Virus record (IMG/VR): IMGVR_UViG_3300028920_000265
Location: 1-23,969 of that record
Reading direction: 5' to 3' (one strand)
DNA length: 23,969 bases
Origin: a virus
Shown: positions 7,040 to 15,600 of the stretch, piece after piece
Layout of the letters: each line of letters starts with the position of its first letter
Position numbering within the stretch: the stretch's first letter is position 1
Notes under the pieces: model-generated
Told to the model about the DNA's origin: nothing
Seen by the model: only the letters and a program-made list of their open reading frames with translations
Databases searched by the model: none
Made by a program: the position numbers and the translations under genes

Positions 7040-7329
7040 CCAGCCTCGATGAGTTCTGGCATGAACTGGTTCTGAATGGGGTTGGTGGACGAACAATAGC
7101 TGAAGCGAAACGCCGTATGTCTCATGCTGAGGTTATGAGCTGGATTGCGTACCGGGGCAAGCGAGGCAGTTTGTTTGGGGGGCGGAGGATGGAGATGGCG
7201 ATATCATCGTGGATGGCGATGTATGCGAATGCGCACAGCCAGAACGGCGGATATGACATGTATGATTTTGCGCCGCACGAGGAGGAGCCTGAATGGACTC
7301 TTGAGCGTGCGAAAAAGGAATGGGGTTGA
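6668..7329 (+). CDS. Tail assembly chaperone fusion made by -1 frameshift (lambda gpGT-like)
   Basis: Shifting -1 at 7009-7015 joins the first 114 codons of the upstream frame to GGG GGG ATC and continues open to TGA 7327-7329, giving about 220 residues. The T part reads IAAGAQELTSLDEFWHELVL, then GVGGRTIAEAKRRMSHAEV, SWIAYRGKRG and MAISSWMAMYANAHS. This resembles gpT-type domains: a short motif on R(T/S)..E...RMS..E...W..Y, then a helix with ..NAH. No good start codon or ribosome site begins the T frame; the ATG at 7117 lies inside the conserved part. In lambda the GT form links tube subunits to the tape measure. The zero-frame stop lies 22 nt after the slip site. Confidence 0.82.
7009..7015 (+). 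promoter_or_regulatory. Programmed -1 ribosomal frameshift slippery heptamer GGGGGGA
   Basis: In the chaperone frame the codons read TTG GGG GGA, so the heptamer is G GGG GGA, a perfect X XXY YYZ slippery site. After a -1 slip both tRNAs re-pair on GGG GGG. The downstream -1 frame is open for 104 more codons and encodes a gpT-like domain. I saw no convincing strong stem-loop directly downstream; only a 5-bp stem (AGTTC/GAACT) lies ~40 nt away. Confidence 0.85.
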
Positions 7330-7331
7330 AT

Positions 7332-9818
7332 ATGGCTAATCTCGGGACACTGACTCTTGACTTGATTGCGAAGGTTGGGGGCTTCACCAAGCCACTCGAT
7401 AAAGCTGGGCGTGAACATAAAAAGACTGCCAAGCAGATCGCGCGTGAACAAAAGAAAATGCGCGAGGCTTTCAAGAAGTCTATGGTGTCGATGGGTAAGT
7501 GGGGTGCAGCTATGGCTGCTGCTGCCGTTGCCGGCGCGGTTGCGATGACGAAGGCAAGCTTCAAAGCTGCAGATGTTATCGGGAAAACTGCAGATGCCGC
7601 TGGGGTCACAACTGATTCTCTTCAAGAGATGCGTTATGCGGCAGAGATTTCTGGGATGTCTATTGAAGAGCTTGATAAAGGCATCATGGGATTTGGAAAG
7701 CGCGTGGGTGAGCTGCGCGCGGGTACAGGTTCTTTGTATACCATATTGGATAAAACTAACAAGGGTCTTATGGCTCAAGTTAAAGCAGCTTCATCAGTAG
7801 ATGATGCTTTGAATCTGGTTATGGATGCAATGGCAAACACTGCCGATGATGCTGATCGTGCCGCGCTCGCGGTTGCAGCGTTTGGACGCTCTGGTCAGAA
7901 GATGGGTATTTTATCTAAAGATGTTGTACAGCTTCGCGCTGAAGCTCGTGAGTTGGGGTTGGTTTTGGATGAAAGTTTGATTCGTAGTGCTGAGAAAACT
8001 AATGATCAGATAACTGCTCTTTCTACAATAATTAAAACACAGCTTACTGCCGGAATTTTAGAGCTGGCTCCATATATTCAAGAGCTGACCGCGGAGATGA
8101 CTGCTTGGATAAAAAATAATAAAGAGTTCCTTTCTCAAGATATTCCAAATCACATTAAGAGTCTTGCGGAGAAGGTGCGTAGTTTCGTCAAGTCTCCTGC
8201 ATTTAGCGCTTTCAAAGAGTACTGGGAATTAATTGCTGGTGCAGTTGCAGGGTTTAAGGCAGGTGGGCTGCCGGGTTTGGTTTTAGGAGCTGGTGCTGGC
8301 GCGGGGGTTTCCATTTATCGGGATTTGAAAGCATATTTTGATGAAACGCTTCCAGAGAAAATTCGTGATTCAAAAAAGGAGCTTGCTGAGCTGTATGGTG
8401 ATCTTAAAACTGCTCCCTTTTATTCCACGATGTTTGTTAAAGGGAAATCAGAAGTTAAGGCTCGTATAGCAGAGGTAAAAAAAGAGCTTGCTCAGCATAG
8501 GAAAGTTCTTAAAGCCCAGCAAGATGCGATTATTAAAGTAAGAGAGAAAGCTCATGCAGAGAAAGAGGCGGCAGAGGCCATCAAATTGCAGGAGGCTGCG
8601 TACAAGCGTTTGGCTGTTGGTCTGAAAGACCTGAAGGGCTTCGCAATTGATTTTGAGGTGGAGAATCTTCAGAAGCAGATTGAGCAGACTTCGATGCTGG
8701 CTGGTGACCCGGAATCTCAGCGGATGTATGATATTGAACTCGCTGCTAAAAAAGAATATCTTCAACAGCTCTTATTTTTACAGGAGAAAGAGCGAAAGGA
8801 GCGCGCGGAACATTACGCAGAGATACTCAAACTTGATACCACGGTTCAGAATCAGCTTGAGCTTGTAGGGTTGGAGGGATATCAGAAGCAATTGAAGGCT
8901 CTCGAACAGAAACAGAGAGAGGAGCTGGAAAAATATCGCAAAGCTGGGGCAGATATAATTGCGCTTGAAAAATTACACCAGTCGCAGAGAGATGAGCTGA
9001 AGAGGCAAGCAACTATAGAGCTCATGGGCAGCTTTGGGGATGCGCCCGGGTTCGCTGGAACGGGCGGTGGGCTTGGGGAGTCTCAAACTCTCAAGCAGCA
9101 GCAGGAGGATCTCAATAAATGGTACGCTGAGCAGAAGGCTCTGCTGGAGCGATATCGTCAAGAGCGCTCTGATCTTAATGAGAAGTGGAATGAGAAAGAG
9201 CGCCAGATTGAACGACAGCATTCAGAGCAGCTCTCTAAGATTCAAGCTGCACGCACTCAGCTTATTCTGACTAGTAATGCGAATATGTTTCAGAGCCTTG
9301 CAGATATACAGAAAACTTTTAGCGATGATCAAGACTCTACTTATAAAACTTTGTTTGCAATTTCAAAAGCTTTCACCATCGCAGAAACTACTCTCAATAT
9401 GTACAATGCGATTACAGACGCATGGGCAACTGGAGCTACTGTGGCAGATAAAGTTGCAGCAGCAGCTATGGTAGCGAGCGGAATGCTTACAATTATACAG
9501 TCTGCGAAGGCTGTGGGGATGGCGCATGATGGTATGGATAGCATACCTGAGAGCGGTACATGGTTGTTACAAAAGGGGGAGCGTGTGGTGGCTGAGCGTA
9601 CCTCTAAGAAGCTGGATGATCAGTTATCCCGGATAGAAGCGGGGGGAAATATGAATGTGAATATTCATGAGGCTCCCGGAACAGCAGCGCAGGTGATACG
9701 GCGCGCGGATGGATTGGACATTCAAATCACAGCAATTGAAGCAAGGCTGACGGAACGTATGAGCCGGGGGACTGGTTTGGCCATTCCGTTGGATAGCAGG
9801 TATGGGAGGCGCGGTTGA
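7332..9818 (+). CDS. Tail tape measure protein
   Basis: An 828-residue protein. I chose ATG 7332 (MANLGTLTLDLIAKVGGF) over ATG 7320 because AAGGAATGGGG is well spaced for it; the start just follows the chaperone stop. The protein is mostly helix. It has a positively charged N-terminal helix, a hydrophobic alanine-rich segment (residues ~50-70), a second Gly/Ala hydrophobic stretch (~300-330), long charged coiled-coil regions (~370-650) and a C-terminal hydrophobic helix. The end carries AHDGMDSIPESGTWLLQKGERVV, a common C-terminal motif of lambda-H-like tape measures. Tape measures set tail length and pass into the host envelope at DNA entry. By the usual ~1.5 A per residue rule, the tail would be roughly 120 nm. 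It overlaps the next gene by 1 nt. Confidence 0.93.
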   Translation: MANLGTLTLDLIAKVGGFTKPLDKAGREHKKTAKQIAREQKKMREAFKKSMVSMGKWGAAMAAAAVAGAVAMTKASFKAADVIGKTADAAGVTTDSLQEMRYAAEISGMSIEELDKGIMGFGKRVGELRAGTGSLYTILDKTNKGLMAQVKAASSVDDALNLVMDAMANTADDADRAALAVAAFGRSGQKMGILSKDVVQLRAEARELGLVLDESLIRSAEKTNDQITALSTIIKTQLTAGILELAPYIQELTAEMTAWIKNNKEFLSQDIPNHIKSLAEKVRSFVKSPAFSAFKEYWELIAGAVAGFKAGGLPGLVLGAGAGAGVSIYRDLKAYFDETLPEKIRDSKKELAELYGDLKTAPFYSTMFVKGKSEVKARIAEVKKELAQHRKVLKAQQDAIIKVREKAHAEKEAAEAIKLQEAAYKRLAVGLKDLKGFAIDFEVENLQKQIEQTSMLAGDPESQRMYDIELAAKKEYLQQLLFLQEKERKERAEHYAEILKLDTTVQNQLELVGLEGYQKQLKALEQKQREELEKYRKAGADIIALEKLHQSQRDELKRQATIELMGSFGDAPGFAGTGGGLGESQTLKQQQEDLNKWYAEQKALLERYRQERSDLNEKWNEKERQIERQHSEQLSKIQAARTQLILTSNANMFQSLADIQKTFSDDQDSTYKTLFAISKAFTIAETTLNMYNAITDAWATGATVADKVAAAAMVASGMLTIIQSAKAVGMAHDGMDSIPESGTWLLQKGERVVAERTSKKLDDQLSRIEAGGNMNVNIHEAPGTAAQVIRRADGLDIQITAIEARLTERMSRGTGLAIPLDSRYGRRG

Positions 9819-10180
9819 TGGAAACTTGGCCGGTTACTTTACCTCAAAGTGTGCATACTGATTATACTTTACAGCCGTATTCTGGATTGATGAGTCAGAC
9901 AGAGCAGCGCAACCCAACACGCAATCGGGCTTATTCAGATTGGGTGGGGACATTTTCTATGATCATCACTACTGCGCAGCTTGCAACGTTTCGGACATTT
10001 TATGATACAACGATAAATCAGGGCGGAGATTTTGAGTGCCCGTGGTTGGCTGATCTTGGTTTGGTGTTTCATTTTGTTCGGTTCTTTTCCTCTCCGAGTT
10101 GGCGTGCAAGCCAAGCGCCTGGGAAGTGGGTGCTGACTTTGCCTTTGGAAATTATTGCTACAACATATCAGGGAGCATAA
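9818..10180 (+). CDS. Minor tail protein, paralogous to the N-terminus of the protein at 10582
   Basis: A 120-residue protein. The start is ATG 9818 (TGATG overlap with the tape measure stop) behind GGGAGG. It begins METWPVTLPQSV and contains QLATFRTFYDTTINQGGDFECPWLADLG and a closing WVLTLPLEII. The same plan (TWPxTLP, FxxFW or FRxFY, a W-LA-G turn and a late W..TL strand) occurs in the first ~120 residues of the protein encoded at 10582. By position, just after the tape measure, it is probably a distal tail or tail-tip component like the lambda M/L proteins. I do not recognise a specific family. Confidence 0.6.
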   Translation: METWPVTLPQSVHTDYTLQPYSGLMSQTEQRNPTRNRAYSDWVGTFSMIITTAQLATFRTFYDTTINQGGDFECPWLADLGLVFHFVRFFSSPSWRASQAPGKWVLTLPLEIIATTYQGA

Positions 10181-10183
10181 GAA

Positions 10184-10585
10184 ATGGCGAGTGGTATATA
10201 TAATAGATTTAAAGTGAATTTGCTTAATAAGGAAATTGATCTTGAGGTGGATGATATTAAGGTAATGTTACTCAATAACGTGCATTCCTTTAATGCAGCA
10301 CATATCAATAAGAGTCAGATTGAAGCGAATGAAATTAATGGTACTGGATATACAGCAGGGGGCGTTGTGTTAGTGAACAAGGTAGTTACTGAAGGGGCGG
10401 TTTCGAATTTTGATGCAGATGATCCGGAATGGACAGAAGCGACTTTTGGTGCGTGGCATGCAGTTCTCTATAGGGTAACTGAGAGCGATTTGATTTGCTC
10501 AATTGATTTTGGCGGAGAGAAAGCGGTGGAACTGGGCACTTTTTACATTCGATGGAATGATGATGGGATTATTACATTAACATGA
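10184..10585 (+). CDS. Conserved phage tail-region protein of unknown function
   Basis: A 133-residue protein beginning ASGIYNRFKVNLLNKEIDLEVDDIKVMLLNN, with INGTGYTAGG (~52-61) and a C-terminal beta-rich half (WTEATFGAWHAVLYR...DFGGEKAVELGTFYIRW). This N-terminal pattern (xIYNRFKxNLxNKxxDLExDxIKVxLL, then GYTxGG) recurs in many phage genomes near tail fibre genes, annotated as hypothetical structural proteins. It looks like a beta-sandwich virion component. The start follows the previous stop by 3 nt; ATGA couples it to the next gene. Function not known. Confidence 0.6.
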   Translation: MASGIYNRFKVNLLNKEIDLEVDDIKVMLLNNVHSFNAAHINKSQIEANEINGTGYTAGGVVLVNKVVTEGAVSNFDADDPEWTEATFGAWHAVLYRVTESDLICSIDFGGEKAVELGTFYIRWNDDGIITLT

Positions 10586-11724
10586 GTACTTGGCCAGCTA
10601 CTTTACCAGCACCTTTGCGCCTCGTGAATGTTATTCCGGGGAGTAAGGCAGAACGCTATGAGCAAGATTCAGGACGGCGGATTATACGTAACTGGGGGCA
10701 TATTCCTCCTGATCGTGTTACTGTTCAGTTCCGTATTGAAAAAGATTTTGTAGCGGATTTTCTTTATTTCTGGCATTCTGTTGGAATGGATGTGACTTGG
10801 TTTACTGCGTCATGGCTTGCAGAGATGGGCTATACTGATCACAAAGCGCGTATCCTTGGGTATCCACGCCGCAAAGGAATTGATACTAAATGGTCTGATT
10901 TTTCTGTTACGCTTTTGGTTTATTCTTCTGCATATTGTGTGGATGCGGAACCATGGTTGCCAGATGAAAGAAGGTATGATGTAGATGCGCTTTCTTTGTC
11001 TTTAGCTATTCCGGCGCCATACATTATTCGATATGGTTGGTTCTCTGCGACTATTTCAAGCGATAGATCACTTATCAATATGCGCGATGAAGCGGATATT
11101 CAAGGATATAATGGAGAGAATGGTGGGGATTTCACTTTGACTATTGGGGCTGGTACGCTGATTTCTTCTGACAGTCCTTCTAACCCGGCACTTGAAACAG
11201 GAGAATTTGAAGATGGCTTCTCTCTTTATCTTATTATTGAAAGTGGCGCACTTATACGGGGCGCTGGAGGAGATGGTGGAGATGGCAAGCCCACATCTTC
11301 AGAGGATGGGGAAGATGGAGGCACCGCAATCAAAGCTGACTGGCCAATAAGCATCGAGAACAATGGAGGCGTTTATGGCGGAGGTGGCGGCGGCGGCGGC
11401 GGCGGAGAGGGCACTACAGGCGGAGGAGGAGGCGGTGGAGGCGCTCAAGGTTATGTTCCGGGGTCTGGCGGTTCAGGAGGTTCAGGAGCCACTCCCGGTA
11501 ACCCGGGCTCTGCTGGTGCTCCGAATGCGCCGGGCGCTCCGGGTGCGGGTGGTGGCGATGGTGGAGCTGGAGGGGGTGGAGGTTCTGATGGTTCATCTGG
11601 TGGTCCTGGATCCGATGGGGCATCAAGCTCTGGAGGTTTTGGAGGAGCTGCAGGGAAATATGCGGAAGGTGATTCTAATATAATTTGGTCAGTGGCTGGT
11701 ACCCGCGTGGGAGATGTATCGTGA
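10582..11724 (+). CDS. Tail-tip protein with polyglycine adhesin-like C-terminus (gp38-like)
   Basis: A 380-residue protein in two parts. Residues ~1-120 (STWPATLPAPLRLV ... FLYFWHSVG ... WFTASWLAEMG ... WSDFSVTLLVYSS) are paralogous to the 120-residue protein at 9818. The rest has a beta-rich linker (DFTLTIGAGTLISS...GFSLYLIIESGALI), then a Gly-rich domain (~230-355) with runs of 11 and 8 glycines and many GGS/GPG/GAP segments, closing with NIIWSVAGTRVGDVS. The order 'IENNGG.. + poly-Gly + ..GTR.G' is seen in phage receptor-binding tips such as T-even gp38 adhesins, where polyglycine-II helices present host-binding loops. Receptor binding is inferred. Coupled by ATGA with weak ribosome sites. 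Confidence 0.65.
   Translation: MSTWPATLPAPLRLVNVIPGSKAERYEQDSGRRIIRNWGHIPPDRVTVQFRIEKDFVADFLYFWHSVGMDVTWFTASWLAEMGYTDHKARILGYPRRKGIDTKWSDFSVTLLVYSSAYCVDAEPWLPDERRYDVDALSLSLAIPAPYIIRYGWFSATISSDRSLINMRDEADIQGYNGENGGDFTLTIGAGTLISSDSPSNPALETGEFEDGFSLYLIIESGALIRGAGGDGGDGKPTSSEDGEDGGTAIKADWPISIENNGGVYGGGGGGGGGGEGTTGGGGGGGGAQGYVPGSGGSGGSGATPGNPGSAGAPNAPGAPGAGGGDGGAGGGGGSDGSSGGPGSDGASSSGGFGGAAGKYAEGDSNIIWSVAGTRVGDVS
11386..11403 (+). repeat. (GGC)6 trinucleotide run in the adhesin polyglycine segment
   Basis: Six consecutive GGC codons at 11386-11403 lie within an 11-glycine stretch. Slippage by whole units would change polyglycine length without breaking the frame. A second glycine run nearby (about 11420-11443) uses mixed GGA/GGC/GGT codons. 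Confidence 0.9.
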
Positions 11725-11737
11725 GAAGGACAGTGTC

Positions 11738-12262
11738 ATGGATATGAATGAAGCAATTCAGGAGGCATATGCTTACGCTGATCCTGAAGTAACAATTTAT
11801 GAAACGTTTGAGTTGATTCACTCTTCATGGTCAGGTTTTGATTCTGATTCTGATTCTGATACTGATGCTTCTATTCTTTTGGTTGATTCTGATCGGGTAC
11901 TGGTGACGGCGGATGGCACATTTCAGCCAGTTACTTTTACTGCTTCATTGCCTGAGACGGAAAGCTCAGTGCGCGGGCAATTAAAATTGACTATTTCTTT
12001 TCTGCCCAAAGAATATCGGGATATGTTGTGGGAAGCTTCTCAATCCCCTGAAACAGATCCAGTGTATTTGTATTATCGCCAGTATATTGGGGAGGGTGCA
12101 GAGGAGGAAGCTGCAGCAGAGTTACCTGTGCCCTTGGTAGTGAATACGATAGAGTTTACCGATGAGCAGACTCTTATTAATGCGCTGTATCCGGATTTGG
12201 TGAACATTCCTTTTGGACGTCGAATTATGTCTGTTACTGAATTACCGGGAGCACGAACATGA
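11738..12262 (+). CDS. DUF1833-like phage tail protein
   Basis: The start is ATG 11738, 7 nt after AAGGA; an upstream in-frame ATG (11714) lies inside the previous gene and lacks a site. 174 residues. The N-terminus (NEAIQEAYAYADPEVTIYETFELIHSSW) and C-terminus (ALYPDLVNIPFGRRIMSVTELPGAR) match the DUF1833 family, which lies beside the NlpC/P60 and J genes in many siphoviruses and is thought to be a tail-tip (lambda L-like) component. An acidic run, FDSDSDSDTDAS (residues ~35-46), is repetitive at DNA level (gattct repeats) and recalls the acidic insertion in the connector at 660. ATGA overlap with the next gene. Confidence 0.75.
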   Translation: MDMNEAIQEAYAYADPEVTIYETFELIHSSWSGFDSDSDSDTDASILLVDSDRVLVTADGTFQPVTFTASLPETESSVRGQLKLTISFLPKEYRDMLWEASQSPETDPVYLYYRQYIGEGAEEEAAAELPVPLVVNTIEFTDEQTLINALYPDLVNIPFGRRIMSVTELPGART

Positions 12263-12663
12263 GTCATTGGACGATGAATTATTTGGGGCAGTCGTGGACT
12301 CCAGAACGGAATTGTTATTATTGGTTTCGGAAAATTATGGCGGAGCGATTCGGTTACGAAGGGTTGCCGCTTAATGAGGTTGTGAGTGTGAATGGATCAG
12401 CGCGAGTGGCTATGCGCCAGTTCACAGATGAAGCTGCAAAGAATCAAGGCTGGATCCGCACAGAGACTCCGAGAGAAGGAGATGCTGTTATGCTTGCAGA
12501 GGGGAAGCGTTCCTCTCATATTGGAGTTGTGGTTTGGATAAAAGAAAAGCTAATGGTGATACATGCGAGACAGAATACAGGAGTTGTATTGAGTGATGCG
12601 CTGGCGTTGAAAATGAATAATTTGAGGATAACAGGATATTGGACAAATGAAAATACATTATAG
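12259..12663 (+). CDS. NlpC/P60 family tail peptidase (lambda gpK-like)
   Basis: A 134-residue protein. ERNCYYWFRKIMAERFG places a candidate catalytic Cys at residue 19 at the start of a helix, as in NlpC/P60 cysteine peptidases. PREGDAVMLAEGKRSSHIGVVV gives the candidate His at 87 in the usual strand, and IHARQNTGVV supplies a third polar position at His102. The GDxV...HxGV(V) order is the family hallmark. In lambda-like tails such proteins open peptidoglycan during DNA entry or tail-tip assembly. Position between DUF1833 and J is canonical. The last 17 nt overlap the J gene. Confidence 0.85.
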   Translation: MSHWTMNYLGQSWTPERNCYYWFRKIMAERFGYEGLPLNEVVSVNGSARVAMRQFTDEAAKNQGWIRTETPREGDAVMLAEGKRSSHIGVVVWIKEKLMVIHARQNTGVVLSDALALKMNNLRITGYWTNENTL

Positions 12664-15600
12664 TACCAATCCGCTTGCTCCTGGTTTTCAAACAACGATG
12701 TTTGATGTGCCGGATGGCTCATCTCCCAATTCAGCAATAGAAATCCTGGACTGGAATTTTCAGCAGCCAACTATCCTTCTTGTGAATGGGGAGGCGTGGG
12801 GACGGAATCAGTGGAACACAGCGCTGCCTGAATCTTCCAATGTTATATTTGTTGAGTTGCCCGGAGGCGCGGGCGCGGTACTGGCCGTTATTTCAATTCT
12901 TCTTACTGCATATTCCCTTTATTATTTTAGCACCTTAGATACTGATGTGCCAGAATATGGAACGCCGGATTCATTGTCTAGCTTTTCTACTGGGTCAAAT
13001 CGTTTGCGCCTTGGCCAGCCATTCACAGAGCATTTTGGACGTCTTCAGGCATACCCTGATTTAGTTCAGCAGCCTTATATTCAGAACATTGATAATGATC
13101 AGTATTTGTATTTCCTCGGAATCCTTGGAGTGGGAGAGTATTCTGTTGAAGAGGTTTATATTGCTAACACCCCTTTGGAGGATTATGCTGATTGCGAGTA
13201 TAATATTGTGGAGCCGGGCGGGGCACTTTCTTTAGTTCCCAATTTGGTCTGGACGTGCAATGCGGCCACGGGGCGTGAGCTTGATGTGGAATATTTTCCT
13301 TATGTTGTTACACCTCCTTTGACTTCAGTTTATTCTCTTGAGTATGATATTACATTTCCTGGTGGCTTGGTTCGTTATAATAGCAAGGGCAAAATAAAGA
13401 ATCAAAGCGTCACGGTTGAGACTGAAGTGCGGACTGTGGACAATGCTGGAGCGCCTATTTCTGAGTGGACTGCTTTGGAGACTCGAACGTTCACTGCTGC
13501 CAGTAAAGATCCAAAGCGATATTCAAATGATATTGCAGTTCCATTGGGAGCAGGGCGTTATCAATTCCGCATTAGGAGAACAACCGCAGCGAGTGAAAGC
13601 TCTCGAGTGATTGACCGAGCTGTGATGACCGGGCTGCGGGGATATGGCGCTGAGCACCCAGATTATGGCGATGTGACTCTGGTTGAAGCAAAACTCAAAG
13701 CGCAAGATCAGCTTGGCTCTGGGGCTGCTTCTCAGATCAATGTGGTTGCTACTCGAAAGCTTTATGAAGTGCAGTCTGCCGGATTTGGAGGGGTTCTGAC
13801 TGCGACTCAATCCGTTGTGGATGCTGTTGCTTATATGGTTACAGCAGAGAATGGCGGACAGCAGAGTAATAGCCTTCTTAATTTCAGTGAACTGGAAGCT
13901 GTCCGGGCTGCGCTGGAAACTGCTGACTATTCTTTTAATTTTCGTTTTGGTGGACGGCTGTCTGTAATGGATGCGGCTGCGAAAGCTGCTGCTTGTGGAC
14001 TGTGCGCGCCGTGTATGCCGGGCGGTGAGTTTGCTTTGATATTGCATGAGAATCATGAGACGCCCTCCTGTATGTACACTCACGATAATATTCGAGACTT
14101 GAAGGTGACAGTGGCTCCTCGGACACCTGATAATCCTACAGCTATTGAGATGCGGTATATTGATCCAGACACATGGGTTCAGGAATCCATTTTTTGTTAT
14201 GATGAGGATGGCTCTGAAGATACTCCGCTGGACATTACACTGGATGGGTGCGCTAATCGCCAGCAAGCGTTTGAGGTCGGGATGTTTGCATATTTGCATG
14301 AAAAGCTCGAACGCACCACAGTAAGTTTTGTAACTGATCTCTCTGGTTATATTCCATCATTGCTTTCTAAAATCCTCGTGCCTAATAAAACCACTACATG
14401 GAGCGCTTCTGGATTGATTTTGAGCGTGGATGGAACAAACATCTGGTTGTCTGATCCAGTTGATTTCGAGGATGAGGATGACGGCCAGCTGTATATTACG
14501 AAAGAGGATGGCACGGTGCTTGGGCCATATACTGTTACTCCTAGTGGAAGCAACCATTGTGTTGTTGGGTCAACCGCTTTGCTGAATACTCTCGCAGATG
14601 ACGGCATGAAGGCATCCCGCTGGCTGTTTGGATTAGAGACTGATGAGCCTCTGATGGTTCGTGTGACTTCAATCGCTCCGCAGGAGCGTAACTCTATTCA
14701 GATTTCTGGTTCCATGATAGATGATGATGTGTATGGTGCTCCGGGAGATGCTCCTGAGATTGAGGAGGGAAGCGGAGAGGCTGCGCTGCTCACTGGGGTG
14801 AGTCTCGAGCAGCTGGGGGAGGACAGCTCAGGGAACTATGAATTGCGATTGACGTGGAGCGGATCGGCGGTCAGCGTTCGGATAGAGCTGGATGAGGGCG
14901 ACAGTGCCGGATATGTTGTTCTTGAAGATGAATACACTTCTCACGTTTATGAATTTGAGACTACAGAAAATGATATTTCAGTAAGGGTTACTCCGTATAA
15001 TGAGAGCGGAATTCAGGCAGGTGAAGCTGTGATCCGTACTATCACCACCATCTCCGCGCCAACTGGGTTGACTATTGAGGTGGACTCGGATGGCAATATC
15101 AATATAGATTGGGATGATGATAGTGACGCTGATGAATATTTGGTGGCTTTGTATGTTGATGATGTGGAAGTGGATAATCAAACGGTGACAGAGTCATTCT
15201 TGGAAATTGAACTTGCGGATATAATAACGCTGGGCGGCCCATGGCCTGAGTTTGATGTATATGTTTGGAGTTTACTGGATGGGGAGCAATCTGCCCCGGC
15301 TATGGAAACTGAAATACTTGATCCCCTTCCTGCCCCGGCGGAAGTGACTTTTGAAGATAGGTTAGAGAATGGGTTGATGATTGGCTGGTCTGAGGTAACA
15401 AGCGCCGTGTCCTATGTTCTCTGTCATTCAACCAGTTTGGATAGTGATGGGGACTTTGTTCCAACTGATGAGAATGTAGTTTATGAAGGGGCGCTTCCTC
15501 AAGCACACATCATTGAATTAGTTATGGACGGAATAACGCAGCATGGGTTTAAAGTTGCTGCGCAGCAATATGGGCACCCGATTGATGAGCTGGATTTCAG

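Noticed and set aside
7052-7067. Stem-loop AGTTC/GAACT as a frameshift stimulator
   Set aside because: It has only 5 base pairs and lies about 37 nt after the slip site, too weak and too distant to claim as the stimulatory structure.
7117-7329. Separate 70-residue gene starting at ATG 7117
   Set aside because: There is no ribosome site, and the same frame is open and conserved-looking back to the slippery heptamer, so it is the T part of a frameshift fusion.
13523-14299. A 258-residue minus-strand ORF
   Set aside because: It lies wholly inside the J-like gene, antisense to conserved hub domains, has no ribosome site and has low-complexity composition.
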